DNA of 64,000 nucleotides from the NCBI RefSeq assembly GCF_902459465.1, contig NC_047066.1:15069047-15133046 (forward strand), written 5' to 3'. The notes below the pieces were generated by a model that had not been told where the DNA came from, searched no databases, and saw nothing but the letters and a program-made list of their open reading frames with translations. A program made the translations under genes and the position numbers. Of this stretch, positions 47,139 through 59,235 are shown one piece after another; positions within the stretch are counted from its first letter, which is position 1; every line of letters starts with the position of its first letter. This DNA comes from Asterias rubens. Lineage: Eukaryota; Echinodermata; Asteroidea; Forcipulatida; Asteriidae.

Positions 47139-48172
47139 AAGCTGTCCTTTTTTACGCAACAAACTGTTTATAAGAATATTGTACTTATTTTGAAGCTAGC
47201 TTATGACATAAAAAAAATCATTTGAAACTTCAGTTACTACCTCTTCGTAAGAGATGATCCACATGCGATGGATTATTGAATTTATACCTTCTTTTGGCTG
47301 CAAGCAATAAATAATTTCAAGTCAAAACAGACTAGGATCTTTGAGCTTTTTCAAACCTGTGAGATTAGAAGTTACAGCACATTGCAAATTGGAATATTAT
47401 TTGTGACCACCAAGAAAGCTGCCATTCAAAACAGCAAATTATAAAAGTGTCAATTTCTTTAAAAAAAAAAGAAATAATAACCCATGCCTTTTTCAAACCC
47501 CAAAGGCAGAGTTTGTAACCCAGAGAAAATGACTTACATATGTATACAATGCCATTAGTCATGTACTATAACAGTATCTGTCTCAAACAAATAATACATG
47601 TACATGAAAATGAGTACATTTCAAAGGAATAATAATAAAACGAAACAAGAAAACCCACCATAATGTGACAGCAACAACTAAACTTTCTTATTGGCTCATA
47701 AAATATTTGGTTTAAGTGTTACAATCATTTTAGCTGATACTTACAGAACCACACAAAAATTGCTTCAAACTTTTAGGACATAATTATTTAGTTTAACATG
47801 ATAATCTGGACCCAATTTTCACAACTGATAAGCAGAAAATGTTTATCTTTATCTGCTAAGGGAAAACAATGGTAGGGAACCAGTGAAAGCAATCTCAAGG
47901 ACAGGTAATTTTGCCTTGTAATCTGTTCCTGCTTAGCAAAATTGTCACGTTCTTAGCAGTAAGTTGAAATTGAGTCTAGGTACTTTACACAACCAGAAGC
48001 TTGATTCGGGAGCAAGAACATTAATTTAATCTATTCTTATTGCTACAAAAAAAATTCTTTTAAAGATATTATTCACTTTGGGCCACAGCGCCCATGAGGT
48101 GATTTGTTTGCATGTGTTTATTTTGTTTTTACATGGAATTTGAAGATTAGCCCCGGAGCCATCGGACTGTGA

Positions 48173-51100
48173 TCATTTTTCTTTGGTGCCTCTCACCTCG
48201 CCCTCTTTACGCATCTGTGGAATAAAAGACATAACTTAGATACTTGATATCAAGTAATAAACCACAAGGGAAACTGACTGGGTATATTTTAATAAGTTTG
48301 GGTTTGAACAAAGACAAATGTACTGGAGCGAGACTTGAACCAGCGACCTTCGGATTAACTACCAGCGCACTACTGACTGAGCTATCCAGCCATATGGTGG
48401 CAGTTGACTCTTGTCATAACAAGATTGCTGGGACTGGCCATATGACCTATTTATAACAGTTACAGTGTAAAGCCCGGTTCATACTTCCTGCTAATGCGAA
48501 ACGAATGTTACAGCACAAATTTGCAACACAAAATTCGCAGGGGTCGAGTCTCCGGCACTCTTGCGAATATCGCAGCGAAAACAGAGTTGTAACATCAAAT
48601 TTGCATCGGATTCTCATTCGCAGGCAGGTATGAACCGGGCTTTATAGGAAGACAGCAAAACAAATAAACAAAAAGCACAAGTGAAAATCAGTAACTGCAG
48701 AATGTACTCTTTATAAGTAGAACCTCTTCATTAGACTGCTCTTTATAACGAGAGTCGACTGAATTGTCCCGCTAATGGCTCTGATCTAGGCCAAGCCGGG
48801 TATGCTCATGACACAATGGAAAGCCAAATGATTTGCTTACTTTATCTAGCTCTGCTTGGGTTTCATCTTCAAGTGCACGGATGTCGGCCATTGTAAGACC
48901 GGCCCATTTATCCATCCAACTGTACAGTTGACGGTGAAAATTTGTGAATACTCTCCTCTCGGCCTAAAAGTTGAAAATGAAAATACGATTCAATTTAGAG
49001 ATCAAACTCAAATACATTTCCATAAATCATAAAAATGTACAATACGAATGTACCAATACTTAAAGGCATGGACACCTTTGGTAAATGTCAAAGACCAGTA
49101 TTCTCACTTGTTATATACCAAAATATGCATAAAATAACAAATCTGTGAAAATTTTGACTCAATTGGTCATCAAAGTTACGAGAGTATAATGAAAGACAAA
49201 ACACCCTTGTGGCACAAACTTGTGTGCTTTACAGATGCCTTAAAAGGGCTTCAAGTCTGAAGTCATTTAATATTTGGGTGAGAAATTACCAATTTCAAAA
49301 AATTATTTTTTGTCTCATATTATTTTAAACTTATTTGTCAGTGTAAACGAATTTCATTAAAGAAATGAACGGTAATCGCACTGACTGGTCATTTTATTTA
49401 CTATTTAGGGGCCAACAAATGAATGAAAATCAGATTATACACACTATAGGTAATTTATAGGTAATAGTCAAGGACCAGTCTTCTCACTTGTTGTACCTCA
49501 ACATATGCACAAAATAACACACCTGTGAAAATTTGAACTCAATTGGTCGTCGAAGTTGCGAGAGAATAATGGAAGAAAAAAACACCCTTGTCATACGAAG
49601 TTGTGTGTTTTCAGATGCTTGATTTCGGGACCTCAAAATCTAATTCTGATAGTGTCTAGTGCCTTTAAGTAGGAAAAATATCATCCCCAGTGTGTACAAT
49701 TTTACCCACCTTTTGAATCCAGCTTTCTACTATACTTTGTAGTCCAAACCACACAAATTCAATTGTTACCAGTTTGTATGCGCACATGTGAGGCTCACAG
49801 GTGTTCTGCAAGAAAAAAAAAATCAAAATTGTTAAGACATCAATTATCAGAGACAATATGCCAGGGTTAAACCACAAAAAGGAAGTGTTGTGGCCGAGTG
49901 TTTAAGAGCACCGAATTCAAACCCTGGTGTTTCTGATCAGCAGAGCGTGGATTCGAATCCCCAGCCGTGACACTTGTGTCCTTAAGCAAGACACTTTACT
50001 ATTGCTTCGTACTAAAGCCGTTGGTCTCATGTGTTTTGTAACGCATGTAAAAGAACCCAGTCTACTTTTCGAAAAGAGAAAGGGTTCGCCCCGGTGTTCC
50101 TGGCTGTGGCCGCTGTATGCGCCGTAGAACCTTGTAAACCCTTATAAGGTGCTAAATAATTGGGTCTCAAAATTCATCACTGCAATTACCTATCTTTCTG
50201 AAAGTTTGTATATACTCAGTGCCTTGAGTACTGTACCTTGTTTGGTAGATACGTGCGCTATATAAGACTTCGATATTATTATTATTAAAGCCTACAAAGG
50301 GGGGGTTTAAATTTCTATTTCACTGCTGGTACAGAAAAAAAATATTTGAAGGTGGTTTTTGCTAAAATTGTACAAATTAGGGCATAGAGTGCAACTCAAA
50401 TAAATTTAAGTCTATGCATCACAATGGGAGACTTTCTGGGACGATAGAGGGCAGCAGACTTACCGGGTAAATCCATTGTTCTCAGAATTATGCGCATGTT
50501 CAGAACTACGTAAACAATGGAAATTTACCCGGTATGTCTGCTGCCACCTAGCGTTGGAAAGTCTCCCATTCCTGTACAAAAACTGAGCACACAAATTAGT
50601 TTTAAGGAATAAAGGTACTAACTTCATGAAACTCCCGACTTCAGAAAACCAACGGAATTGCTCCGATGATTATCAAAATCGCATAGGAAATACAAATCAA
50701 GGATTTACAGAAGGTGTGGATTTTCAAGGGTCAAAGATTCAATGCGTAAAATTTGGGCAAAAAAGACCTCAACGAAATCGAGAAAAAACTTTGCACTGCA
50801 AAACTTAATTGGTAACATTTGTAATTAACAGCTAATTAGAGCAGTCTTTTCTTCTGTTCTTGATGAATTTGATTGTCATTCTATACAAGCATATATTTTG
50901 GTTTTCAAAAAAAGCAAGAAAAAAGTCTGCACTGCAAAACTTAATTGGTAAGATTTTTAATTAACAGCTTATAAGAGCAACCTTTTCCTATGTTCTTGAT
51001 AGATTTGAAAGTAATTCTATACATGCATACATTTTTAAAGTTTCTACTTTTCAACGGCTGACAGTCTCTCTGTATAAGGTATTCTGTACGAACTTTCTAT

Positions 51101-54100
51101 GATACAGGCAACACTAAAAATTAACCCTTTCAAGGACACATGGTCGACAAGTGCACTCAAAAGAGAAGGGGTTCGCCCCGGTGTTTCTGGCTGTGGCTGC
51201 TGAATGCGTCGTGTAGCATCTTGGAAACCCTTATAAAGTACTACATAAATTGGTTCTCAGAATTCATAACTAATAACCCATCTTTCTGTTAAAATGTATA
51301 TATACCAGTACTAAGCGCCTTCAGTACCTTGTTGGTAGATACATGCGCTATAAAAAAATCATGTGACCCGCTCGGTCGAAATGAGGAATACCAAGTAAAT
51401 TTTATTTTTTAGTTTATCATAATAATCCCAACAAGCAAATCTCAACATTTGAAATACAATGAAAATCATAATCATACAACCTTCCTGTCTGAAATAATGT
51501 GGAATTTTCGATGACCTAGACACTTAATTTTATGACCCGTTTTGGAAAACATAAACGCCAGAAAAATTCATTTTTAAAAACGTGACGTCTCACACACATT
51601 AAAATAATATCTGTTTACGAAATGAAAACATCGGTTTTTAACCCCCCGTAGTCAGACAAACAAAATTGCCAAAACGTACAAACAACCCAACGAGAAGTTA
51701 AGTTATAATGTGTAGACAATTTCAACAATAAATTTGCGTCGATATTTCCAACTTGAAATGCGAGTATCTTTCCACCAAAACATAGAGTAACGACAGCTGT
51801 CAGCGATACGCATCATACAGCATTAATGACTCGGCTTGAAGACCAGGGAACACTCGCAATTTTCCTGTGCATGCTTCTCATGATTTTAGCAATATTTCTT
51901 TCTCAACACAAAGTTTAACTGAAAGATTATTCCTTTAGCCTTCAGAATGATTTGGTTTTGGGATAATACAACTTTGAAAAACCACGAAACAATGATGAAA
52001 ATTAGACACTGTTTTTCCGTCTTTCGATATAAAAAACATTCCACTGTTATAAAACATACAAGTTACGCGTGCGTGGTACCCGCGCTCTGTGTATGGCGTC
52101 ATATGGTGCATGTCGTATGGTAACCAGCTAGCTATGACACGCCTGGCAACTCCACCGGGTCAGGTGACCGGCCTCTCACGCTGCATGGATAAACAGATGC
52201 CTCGGTCTCTGAGCCATACTAAATCTCGCACTGCAGATTTATTTATGAGAGAGTTCACTGATGAAACAGGGTTTGCCTTTGACCACTGTATACATGTATT
52301 GCAGTCACTATATGTATTGATGGTGGATATAAATAGACAGATATGGTCATTGGCTTTCCAATAGTATCTCTTGGTGGCGCTATTGATGAAAGGGCTTTGT
52401 CTATACGTCGCTGTCAAATTGGGCGGTTTTGTATTCTCCAGGGAACTATTTAAAACTTTTTTTGATAATTACAGCAAGAACAGGGCTCAGAAATCGTCTG
52501 TTTTTACATCTTTATTAATCTTTTGACGAAAAGGTAAGACAATAGCAAGTTTAATCGAGATTTAGGCAACCTAAAAGTACATTTAAATAAAAAAAAATTC
52601 AATTTTTGTGTGTTACGATTCATTTTTGGTGTCAAATTACACGAAATGAGACTTTACTACATATTCCTCATTACGATGAAGCGGGTCACATATAAGACTG
52701 CGGTATTATTATTATGTCTATATAGACCCCTTGCACAATGCGGACCGCACCTCCTGAAAATGCACGTCTACCTTTTCCATCATTTTGGGAGTCAATTCCT
52801 TTGTGCAAAATTTTGACTCCTAAAATGGCAGACAAGATAGACGCTTGTAAGTGCGCTGCGCATTGTGGAAGGGGTTCTATGTCTAAAACTATTACGCACC
52901 TTCCAGTCAGTAGTGTTGAGAGGTCCTCGATTCAACTTTTGAGATTTCACTATCTTTGGGTCTGTCTTTGGATCATAGTCCTAAGTACATCAAAATAAAC
53001 AAGAAACATGTGTTATTTAGAATGCAGTTTGGCGTTAATAAACATCAATAATTATGAAACGATTCTGGAAATATCTTGATTGTTTGGCCTTTCACTGTTT
53101 GGGAGTCGCACATTATTACTGAGTAAATAAAGATCAGCAATGAGATTTGCTGAATGTGAAAATTCATGGGAAAAGCTTGCGAGTTTGGGCTCCCCCCTTA
53201 GACCTAGCCTTTTGTCAAGGCCTTTGTGGCTTGGAGCGACTGGAAGCGGGGACCACGCACCGAGTAGCGCAGCCATGAGGGCCTTCCCCAACCTGTTTGC
53301 CGTCTCTAATGTGTTTTTTTATAAATCTTGACATTTTGCGACAAAATCGGAAGCAAAAGTAAAAACCAATCAGAAGCGACAAAAATAATTCATTAAACAA
53401 AATGCAATGTAAAAGGCCCTCGTGCCTTTGCCATTTGACTCGCACGAGTGGTCTCCGCTTCCAGTCACTTTGTATCGCGGCTTTTCATACATTGAAGCTG
53501 TCCAAGCCACTAAGGCCTTGACAAAAGGCTACCTTCACCGGAAACCTTCCAGATGTTACAAATCAGGAGGTTTACAGACTGTGCATCACCAGAAAAATAA
53601 CAACTACAGGTTTTGGACGCAATGTAGACTATTTCTTTCTCCCTTTTGATGACTGCTTTAATTCTGTCTAGAAGATTTGAAGGGTCAAGGAGATTTTGTG
53701 AAAATTTGGAAATCTTGCTTCAGCGCACACGCCAGTGACAAACTAGCCTTTCGTTAAAAAGTCAATTACAAGTGTTTTTTAAAAATGTTATCTCAAAATA
53801 TGCTAATAGGTTTTACCAACAGAGGGCGTACTCTCATTCTATTGCAGTGTTGTGAAAGCACCCTCAAGCGTTCTTTCTCAAAATCTATGTAAGTGTACTT
53901 CAGAGGGAGCAGTTTCTCATAATGTGTTATACTATCAACAGCTCTCCATTGCTCTTTACCAAGTAAGTTTTCATGCTAACAATTATTTTGAGTAATTACC
54001 AATAGTGTCTAGTATCTTTAACACTACAAACAAAGTGTGGGCCTGATAACAAAAGAAGTCCACATAATGTAGGGACTTGAAACAGTGTACAAAAAACAAG

Positions 54101-57100
54101 CCATGAAACGATGTCTTTAGAAAAATCATTAACAAATCGTAAGAAAAAACTCAATACTTACGCAGTCTTTAACTTTGTCGTTAGCTATATCAATCTGTAC
54201 AACGTCTCGCTTACTTAATTGAGCGGGTGGCAGTTTGTGAACCTTGAGTTTAGAAAAAAAATGATATTAATAAATAAATAAACAGGGCCCAATTTCATAG
54301 AGCTGCTTCAGCAGAAAATTTTGCGTAAGCAAATAAATCCTTGCTTTGTAAAATCAGATTACCGGCCAAGACTCCACTCACTTGTTTTGCTTAGTGAACA
54401 ACAGCTAAATACCAGTCACAAGAAATGTATATAGCATAACATTTTGGCCAGTAACATGTGTAAAATAAGTGAGCTATTTTCGTGCTTAAGCAAATTTTTT
54501 GCTTAAGCAGCTCTATGAAATTGGCCCCTGGTGTGATATATGAAAATTAATCAAATAACTATAAAATTACCTCAAACCACAATTTTAACACTGCAGGCAA
54601 TCCAACTGTTTGTTCAACCAAAAATTGCTTCAAATATGTTTCATGATTTCAATTTGACTTTGTCTTTTCTCAAAGGTTACTTCGCACATTTTTGCCTAGC
54701 CAGACACTGTGTCTAAAATAAAGAGGGTAATATGAAAGGTATTTTTAATAGTACACAGGACCTGTAATTTTATCTCTAAAAGTGCACTTCCACTGGAAAT
54801 CTTAAAAGTCTACTGGAAAATGTTGAAGGGGCACCAAGGCCAAGACCAGGGCAATGAAGGCAGAGACCTCTGTGTAACTCGCGGCCTGAGTACTTTTGAA
54901 GGTGGTTGGGATGGACGCAATATACACAAACTGGAAGGTTTTTATTATTTTTTATTATTGATGGTTTATTAAAATTGAACTTGTAGCCAATGGCTAAATT
55001 GCGTCAATATATACAGTGAAATATTTAAAAATAAACATTAGGCAATGCTAAGCTTGGGCGATATTGCTTTTATTATCCCACGATATATCGTCAAGAAAGT
55101 ATCGCGATATTCGATTAAATCGCGATTTATGATTGAAGTGTAAAATTTAGCCATTTTACTATGCCCAATTTTCATACTTCTAAATCTAAACATATAGAGG
55201 TATGGATCTGTGAGGTGTACTGTCTACCCATGGTGTTGTAGCTCTATGAGTTACACACACACACATAAAGTGTCTTTTAAAGTGTCTACTGCGCATGACT
55301 GTTCTTACATGTGTGTATATCCTGCCCATTTCATTCTAGCTAACCAATAAGCATCCATAATGCACATGGGGTGACCTCTCATTCATAAAACAGTTGTGGA
55401 TGGTTTGTGGTTTGTGTAATATGATCCCATTGTGGTCTGCAGTTCGGTGGCGCACAAGGCTCCCACACAGGGGAGATAATTGATACATTGTGTTACTTCT
55501 GCAGTGTCTGTGGGAGACCCAAGTCTTTGATGTTATTTTTTTTTTAATTGGGGAATCTTGGGGTTGGTTCTGGGACTTTATATTTTTTTTTAACAGCCCC
55601 TTATGGTTGCAAGACGTCTCAATTAGGGAAGACATCGTGATACTTCATCAAAACCACGATATGCCGATAATTCGATTAACAAAAAATCAAGACGATATGG
55701 TAATCGTTTAAGAAATGGTATCGCGATTTTCGATTATATCGAGATATCGCCCAAGCTTAGGCAATGCACAATAGACGAAATGCAACAGGCGACATCGGCC
55801 GCCATCCTTGATGAATGTGTACGCGTGAAGAGCCATCACTGGCTGAGATATGTGCGTAGCGCATACACACTTGCATTTTGAATTCCATTGTTACAACAAA
55901 GATGGCGGCCAAGGGCTTGCATTGCAATCCGTCTATATACTATTCCTTGTTTATAGTTGCTAAGGACTTACATTTTCCTGCTTTCCTCTGTCTGGTTTAT
56001 GCCATGTTTCAATGGTTAGGGAGAACTTTTCCTTCATGTAATCGGGATTCTGCCAAAAAGGAAAACATAAAAAGATGTTATCAATTACAACATGTACATG
56101 TGTCCACTCACACATCAATTGTAAAGAGAATAAACAGCTGGTCTTTATCACCCATACAGGCCTGGAATTTCGTCATTTTTAGGGCAAGGCCGCTTCGGCC
56201 TCCGATAGATGCAAATTTTGAAGGGCACCAAGGCCAAAGGAAAGGGCACTTAGGCCAAACAGAACATTGTTCAAGGGCACTGAGGCTAAAGAAAGTTTAC
56301 ACTTAAAAAAATAAAACAAGAAAATGGAAGCAAAGCACAAACATTTTATGCTCACAGGGTAAATGTTGTCCAGGTGTTAAAACCCATCCTGGGCGATCTT
56401 CAAATTGCGCAGACCATTTCTGCACTATCGTTAAATTGCGCAAAATATTTGTACACGATAGGCATACTGTGGACACCATTCCTCCACTATCGCACATTGC
56501 ACAAACTATTCCTGCACGCCATTGCACAAACCATTCCTGTTCGTTGATCGGCAAGTGCACAAACTATTCATGTAAGATCGACTGATTGTGCAAACATTTT
56601 TGTGCAAACCATTTCAGCATAAACAAAACCACCGATCCCGAACTAAACTAATGTACTATATCTGCCATAAAATCTCATAACCCGTAGGAGTGGAGTTGGT
56701 TTTATGGCACCGGCCAAATGAAAAGGGAAAGTAAATGTTTGATACATCGGTTAAATAGCAAATTGTTAAGTACTCACAGTAATGACCGTTTTGCAGTAAG
56801 GGTAAGCATTCCATGCTTCTTCCACCATCTCCAATGCACCCTCTGGTGCTAATGCTCTTACATAACCTGGAACTTTCCTGTAATTAACAAATGTATCAAG
56901 CAAACAAATCAATGGGTTTGCAGATTTTGCAAAAAGGCAACACTTACAACTTTCAAATACTGTACCTTGCCCGATAACACAGTGAACACCTGTACTTGTT
57001 ATACCACGGGAACAAATTACAAGTTATGATGTTTTTATTGGTCGAGAACCAATTACGTGATGTGATACAAAGACGAATGTTAAATGGCTTAGGATGTGCG

Positions 57101-58990
57101 CTACGCATGACGCACAGCACAGAGGGTAACATGAGTTTTGTTTACCGGAATCTGTTACCTTGATTATCCCCACCGTTGGTCGATTTCCAGCGCTTTGTAC
57201 AATAGACCGTTCCATTAAGCTCCACCCCATTGCGTATTGACCAATCACAACCCATCGCACAACCAAGAGTCCGACAAATAAAGTCCGACATGTGTGCGCG
57301 TACGCTTGGCGCGCGCGGCAGAGTTGTGCGGAATTGCATTGGAGAGGCTCTCGTTTTCTTGCTCACAAATGCGCCGTGGGTGGAGCCTAATGGATTAGAA
57401 ACAGGGAAATGTTTGAGGAAACAGTGAAGAATTGTTTTGAACTGTTCGTCTGCTTAATAATGTTTGAACACCTCCTTAAAAGAAGAACATACATGTACAT
57501 GGTACAGTGTTTTTAAAACAAAACAATTGTAGCACGCTGTGACTGTGGTCCATGGGTTTTGTACACCCTCGGGGGGCAAAACCCCTTGGCTGTACAAAAC
57601 ACCATGAATTCTAACATCAGTGCAGTACCAGCTGCCAAAACATAGGATTCGAACTGCCTCTAGCTACCTGGCAATCTCGGTAGTCTAGTTAGTAAGACAC
57701 TGCTCAAGAATTGCAAGGGTCAGGGGTTTGAATCCCACCTGAGTAATATGCCTGTGAACTTTTTTACAGGACTCGGGAAAGTACCGAGTACATACAGTGC
57801 TAACACACATCGGTGTATGGGTAAAAACCAAAATTAATATTCTTTATCCCCGATGCAAATTTAACATCTATTATACCATGGATTCTGTCACAGCGTGCAA
57901 CAATTGTTTAATGTACATTATGTACCAGAGGGAGGTCCCACCCCCAAACTCTATACACTCTTTCCCTCTCACACAGAAGTAGCCCTCCCCCTTCCCAGAA
58001 GATCATAGAGCTAAAGAAATCCTGAGATTCCCAGGAAACAATGATGACACAATGGGAAGGGGTACAACATGCCGATAACGAATATTAGTTTCGGTTTTAG
58101 CATTACACAAATGTGAATTAACACTGTAATACGTGGTACTTTCCAGTGCTATGTGAAAAAATCACAGGCATGTTACGCGGGCGGGATTCGGACCCACCAC
58201 CATTGCCTTTCTAGAGCAGTGTCTTACCAACTAGACCACCGAGATTGCCCGGTAGCTAGAGGCAGTTTGACTCCCTAAGCAGCCGGTACCGCAACGATTT
58301 AATCCCGTCCAAGTAACACAAGTACAACGTATGCCTAAGTGATTTTTTCACAGAGCTTTGGAAAGTACCGAGTATACAGTGCTAACACACATTGGTGCCT
58401 TGGTAATATCAAAATTAAAGACACTGTACATGTTTAGCAAATTGTCAAAGACCAGTGTTCTCACTTGGTGTATCCCATCATAACCATAAAATAACAAAAC
58501 TGTGAAAATTTTGGGTCAATTGGTCATTGGAGTTGCGAGAAAATGCTGGGGAAAAAACACCCTTGTTAGACGAATTTGTGTGCTTTCAGATAGGAATAAA
58601 AGACTTCTAGCTAGAAGTCTTTTAACATTTTAATGAGAAATTACCTCTTTCTCAAAAACTACATTACTTCAGAGGGAGCCGTTTCTCACAATGTTTTATA
58701 CTATCAACAACTCTCAAATGCTTGTTACCAAGTCAGTTTTTAAGTTAATATTTGTTTTGAGTAACTACCAAATGTGTACCTTCCCTTTAATATACAAAAA
58801 CAAAACAGTTAATCTAGAATACTTACTGTTGTAAATGATAAACTTTATTTGTGTATTGCCCCTTCTCGATGACGTTGCCACTATCATCTTTCTTTTCATA
58901 GGGTTCGTTTTTCCTCACCTCGACTCCTTCACCTCCTCCTGTTTCATTCTTGCTCGCTTCGGCCACAGCCCATAATTGTGCGACTTGGTA
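48173..58990 (-). CDS. PITPN: Class I phosphatidylinositol transfer protein, exons 2-9 (lacks exon 1)
   Basis: Soluble START-like lipid carrier that exchanges phosphatidylinositol and phosphatidylcholine between membranes and supports phosphoinositide signalling (family knowledge). Exons (minus): 58990-58827, 56877-56778, 56049-55972, 54242-54162, 52980-52900, 49805-49710, 48963-48841 and 48214-48173 (TGA). They give 254 residues; a usual first exon of about 17 aa would make about 271, matching vertebrate PITPNA/PITPNB. Recognisable blocks: [25 protein letters not shown] (the Thr and Lys of the inositol-binding site), [20 protein letters not shown] (headgroup Asn and the conserved Cys), [21 protein letters not shown] and [15 protein letters not shown]. 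The membrane-insertion WW pair is Trp-Phe here (VWFGLQ). The first exon was not found up to 64000, so intron 1 exceeds 5 kb. Alpha or beta type cannot be assigned. Confidence 0.96.
48252..48402 (-). mobile_element. tRNA-Asn-like SINE, minus orientation
   Basis: Reverse complement: GGATAGCTCAGTCAGTAG, GTTAATCCGAAGG, TGGTTCAAGTCTCGC, body TTTGTTCAAACCC, and tail GACTGGGTATAT read in the other direction. It begins about 40 bp upstream, in gene orientation, of the last PITP exon. Confidence 0.7.
48469..48644. repeat. Fold-back MITE (AAAGCCCGGTTCATAC type)
   Basis: AAAGCCCGGTTCATACTTCC to GGTATGAACCGGGCTTTA, with inner TTCGCAG words. Related to 46970-47138; a half copy lies at 17461-17492. Confidence 0.75.
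49059..49667. repeat. Two MITE-A halves in PITP intron
   Basis: 49059-49300 (AAAGGCATGGACACC onward) and 49440-49667 (ending GTGTCTAGTGCCTTTAA), separated by about 140 bp of other sequence. They lie between the exons ending at 49710 and starting at 48963. Confidence 0.75.
49875..50287 (+). mobile_element. Full-length tRNA-derived SINE, about 410 bp
   Basis: The head is GTGGCCGAGTGTTTAAGAGC with GATTCGAATCCCC as B box; the putative anticodon context resembles a Leu-type tRNA. A conserved body follows (GTCCTTAAGCAAGACACTTT, GGGTTCGCCCCGGTGTT). The 3' tail GCGCTATATAAGACTTCG plus TATTATTATTATT resembles the LINE tail at 34926. It lies in a PITP intron. Confidence 0.8.
50426..50570. repeat. Fold-back element (CAGCAGAC type)
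   Basis: GGGAGACTTTC to GAAAGTCTCCC, with GGCAGCAGAC / GTCTGCTGCC and GGGTAAAT / ATTTACCC pairs. Related to 40717-40832. Confidence 0.75.
51155..51361 (+). mobile_element. 5'-truncated SINE interrupted in its tail
   Basis: Same body as 49875-50287 (GGGGTTCGCCCCGGTGTTTC, GGTAGATACATGCGCTATA). A 1.3-kb element interrupts it after GCGCTATA; the tail resumes at 52691 (TATAAGACTGCGGTATTATT). Confidence 0.7.
51362..52690. mobile_element. 1.3-kb element with about 30-bp TIRs inside a SINE
   Basis: Left end TGTGACCCGCT, then ATGAGGAATA. The right end is the inverse (TATTCCTCAT, then AGCGGGTCACA). TATA at the break may be the target duplication. No transposase motif is seen, so it is non-autonomous or unknown. 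It lies in the PITP intron between the exons at 52900 and 49805. Confidence 0.65.
52724..52880. repeat. Fold-back element next to a PITP exon
   Basis: GACCCCTTGCACAATGCG to CGCATTGTGGAAGGGGTTC, with GGGAGTCAATT / AATTTTGACTCC inside. It ends 20 bp past the donor of exon 52980-52900. Confidence 0.7.
53208..53533. repeat. Long fold-back element in PITP intron
   Basis: CTTTTGTCAAGGCC to GGCCTTGACAAAAGG, with GGCTTGGAGCGACTGGAAGC mirrored by GCTTCCAGTCAC and AAGCCACTAAGG, and GAGGGCCTT / AAGGCCCTC. Confidence 0.7.
53855..54025. repeat. MITE-A half copy in PITP intron
   Basis: Recognised from ACTTCAGAGGGAGCAGTTTC, ATTATTTTGAGTAATTACC and a closing AATAGTGTCTAGTATC. Confidence 0.75.
54283..54530. 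repeat. Fold-back element B copy in PITP intron
   Basis: CAGGGCCCAATTTCATAGAGC-like left end with mirrored right end; the centre GCCAAGACTCCACTCA matches the other copies in reverse orientation. It begins about 40 bp from the exon starting at 54242. Confidence 0.8.
55049..55759. mobile_element. Non-autonomous hAT-like transposon with 8-bp target duplication
   Basis: TIR TAAGCTTGGGCGATAT at the left and ATATCGCCCAAGCTTA at the right. The flanks GGCAATGC (55041-55048 and 55760-55767) are an exact 8-bp duplication. Subterminal ATCGCGAT words repeat on both sides. No transposase. It lies in a PITP intron. Confidence 0.85.
56165..56300. repeat. Dispersed repeat (same family as 9640)
   Basis: CCTGGAATTTCGTCATTTT through AAGGGCACCAAGGCC, GGGCACTTAGGCC and GGGCACTGAGGC. 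It lies upstream of PITP exon 56049-55972 in gene orientation. Confidence 0.5.
57665..57840 (+). mobile_element. tRNA-derived SINE, third family
   Basis: GGTAGTCTAGTTAGTAAGAC (A box), GGGGTTTGAATCCCACC (B box), AGTAATATGCCTGTG and CTCGGGAAAGTACCGAG. It lies in a PITP intron. Confidence 0.65.
58130..58420. mobile_element. Inverted pair of third-family SINEs
   Basis: 58130-58265 is the minus-strand copy (GGATTCGGACCCACC; ACCAACTAGACCACCGAG). 58266-58420 continues in plus orientation with AATCCCGTCCAAGTAAC, GAAAGTACCGAGTATAC and GTGCTAACACACATTGG. They are arranged head to head. Confidence 0.6.
58417..58792. repeat. MITE-A copy next to PITP exon 2
   Basis: AAAGACACTGTACATG to GTGTACCTTCCCTTTAA, with the centre reduced to a hairpin around GACTTCTAGCTAGAAGTC. 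It ends about 35 bp from the exon's donor. Confidence 0.8.
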
Positions 58991-59094
58991 CTGAGGTCAG
59001 ATAAGAAATAAAGAACATTTATTGTACATATTGTATGCAAAGACATTATATTTCAGGTCAGTATGCTACGTATTGCTGGGACAGTGAGATGCCA

Positions 59095-59235
59095 CTAAGG
59101 CCTGGAATATCACTGGTTGCCCTGGTTTTGGCCTTGGTGCCCTTCAAAAATCTCCCATAGACGTTCACTTTTTCCAATTGAAGTGCCCTTTGCAAATTGG
59201 CCTTGCCGTCTCAAAGATGAAATTTCAAGCCTGGC
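59095..59235. repeat. Dispersed repeat (same family as 9640)
   Basis: AGGCCTGGAATATCACTGG through GGCCTTGGTGCCCTTC to ATTTCAAGCCTGG. The ends form a weak inverted repeat (AGGCCTGGAAT / ATTTCAAGCCTGG), suggesting a fold-back element. Confidence 0.5.

Larger units (their letters stand above)
42065..48172. other. Intergenic stretch between the IgGFc-domain and PITP genes
   Basis: AT-rich, holding the MITEs and fold-backs listed separately. It must include the PITP 3' UTR at its right side. Near 46200 a short GC-richer patch with CCAAT-like and GGGCGGAGC words could be a promoter, but no gene was established. Confidence 0.35.

Noticed and set aside
55878..56306. 142-aa plus-strand open frame
   Set aside because: Antisense to the PITP exon at 55972-56049 and running into a dispersed repeat.
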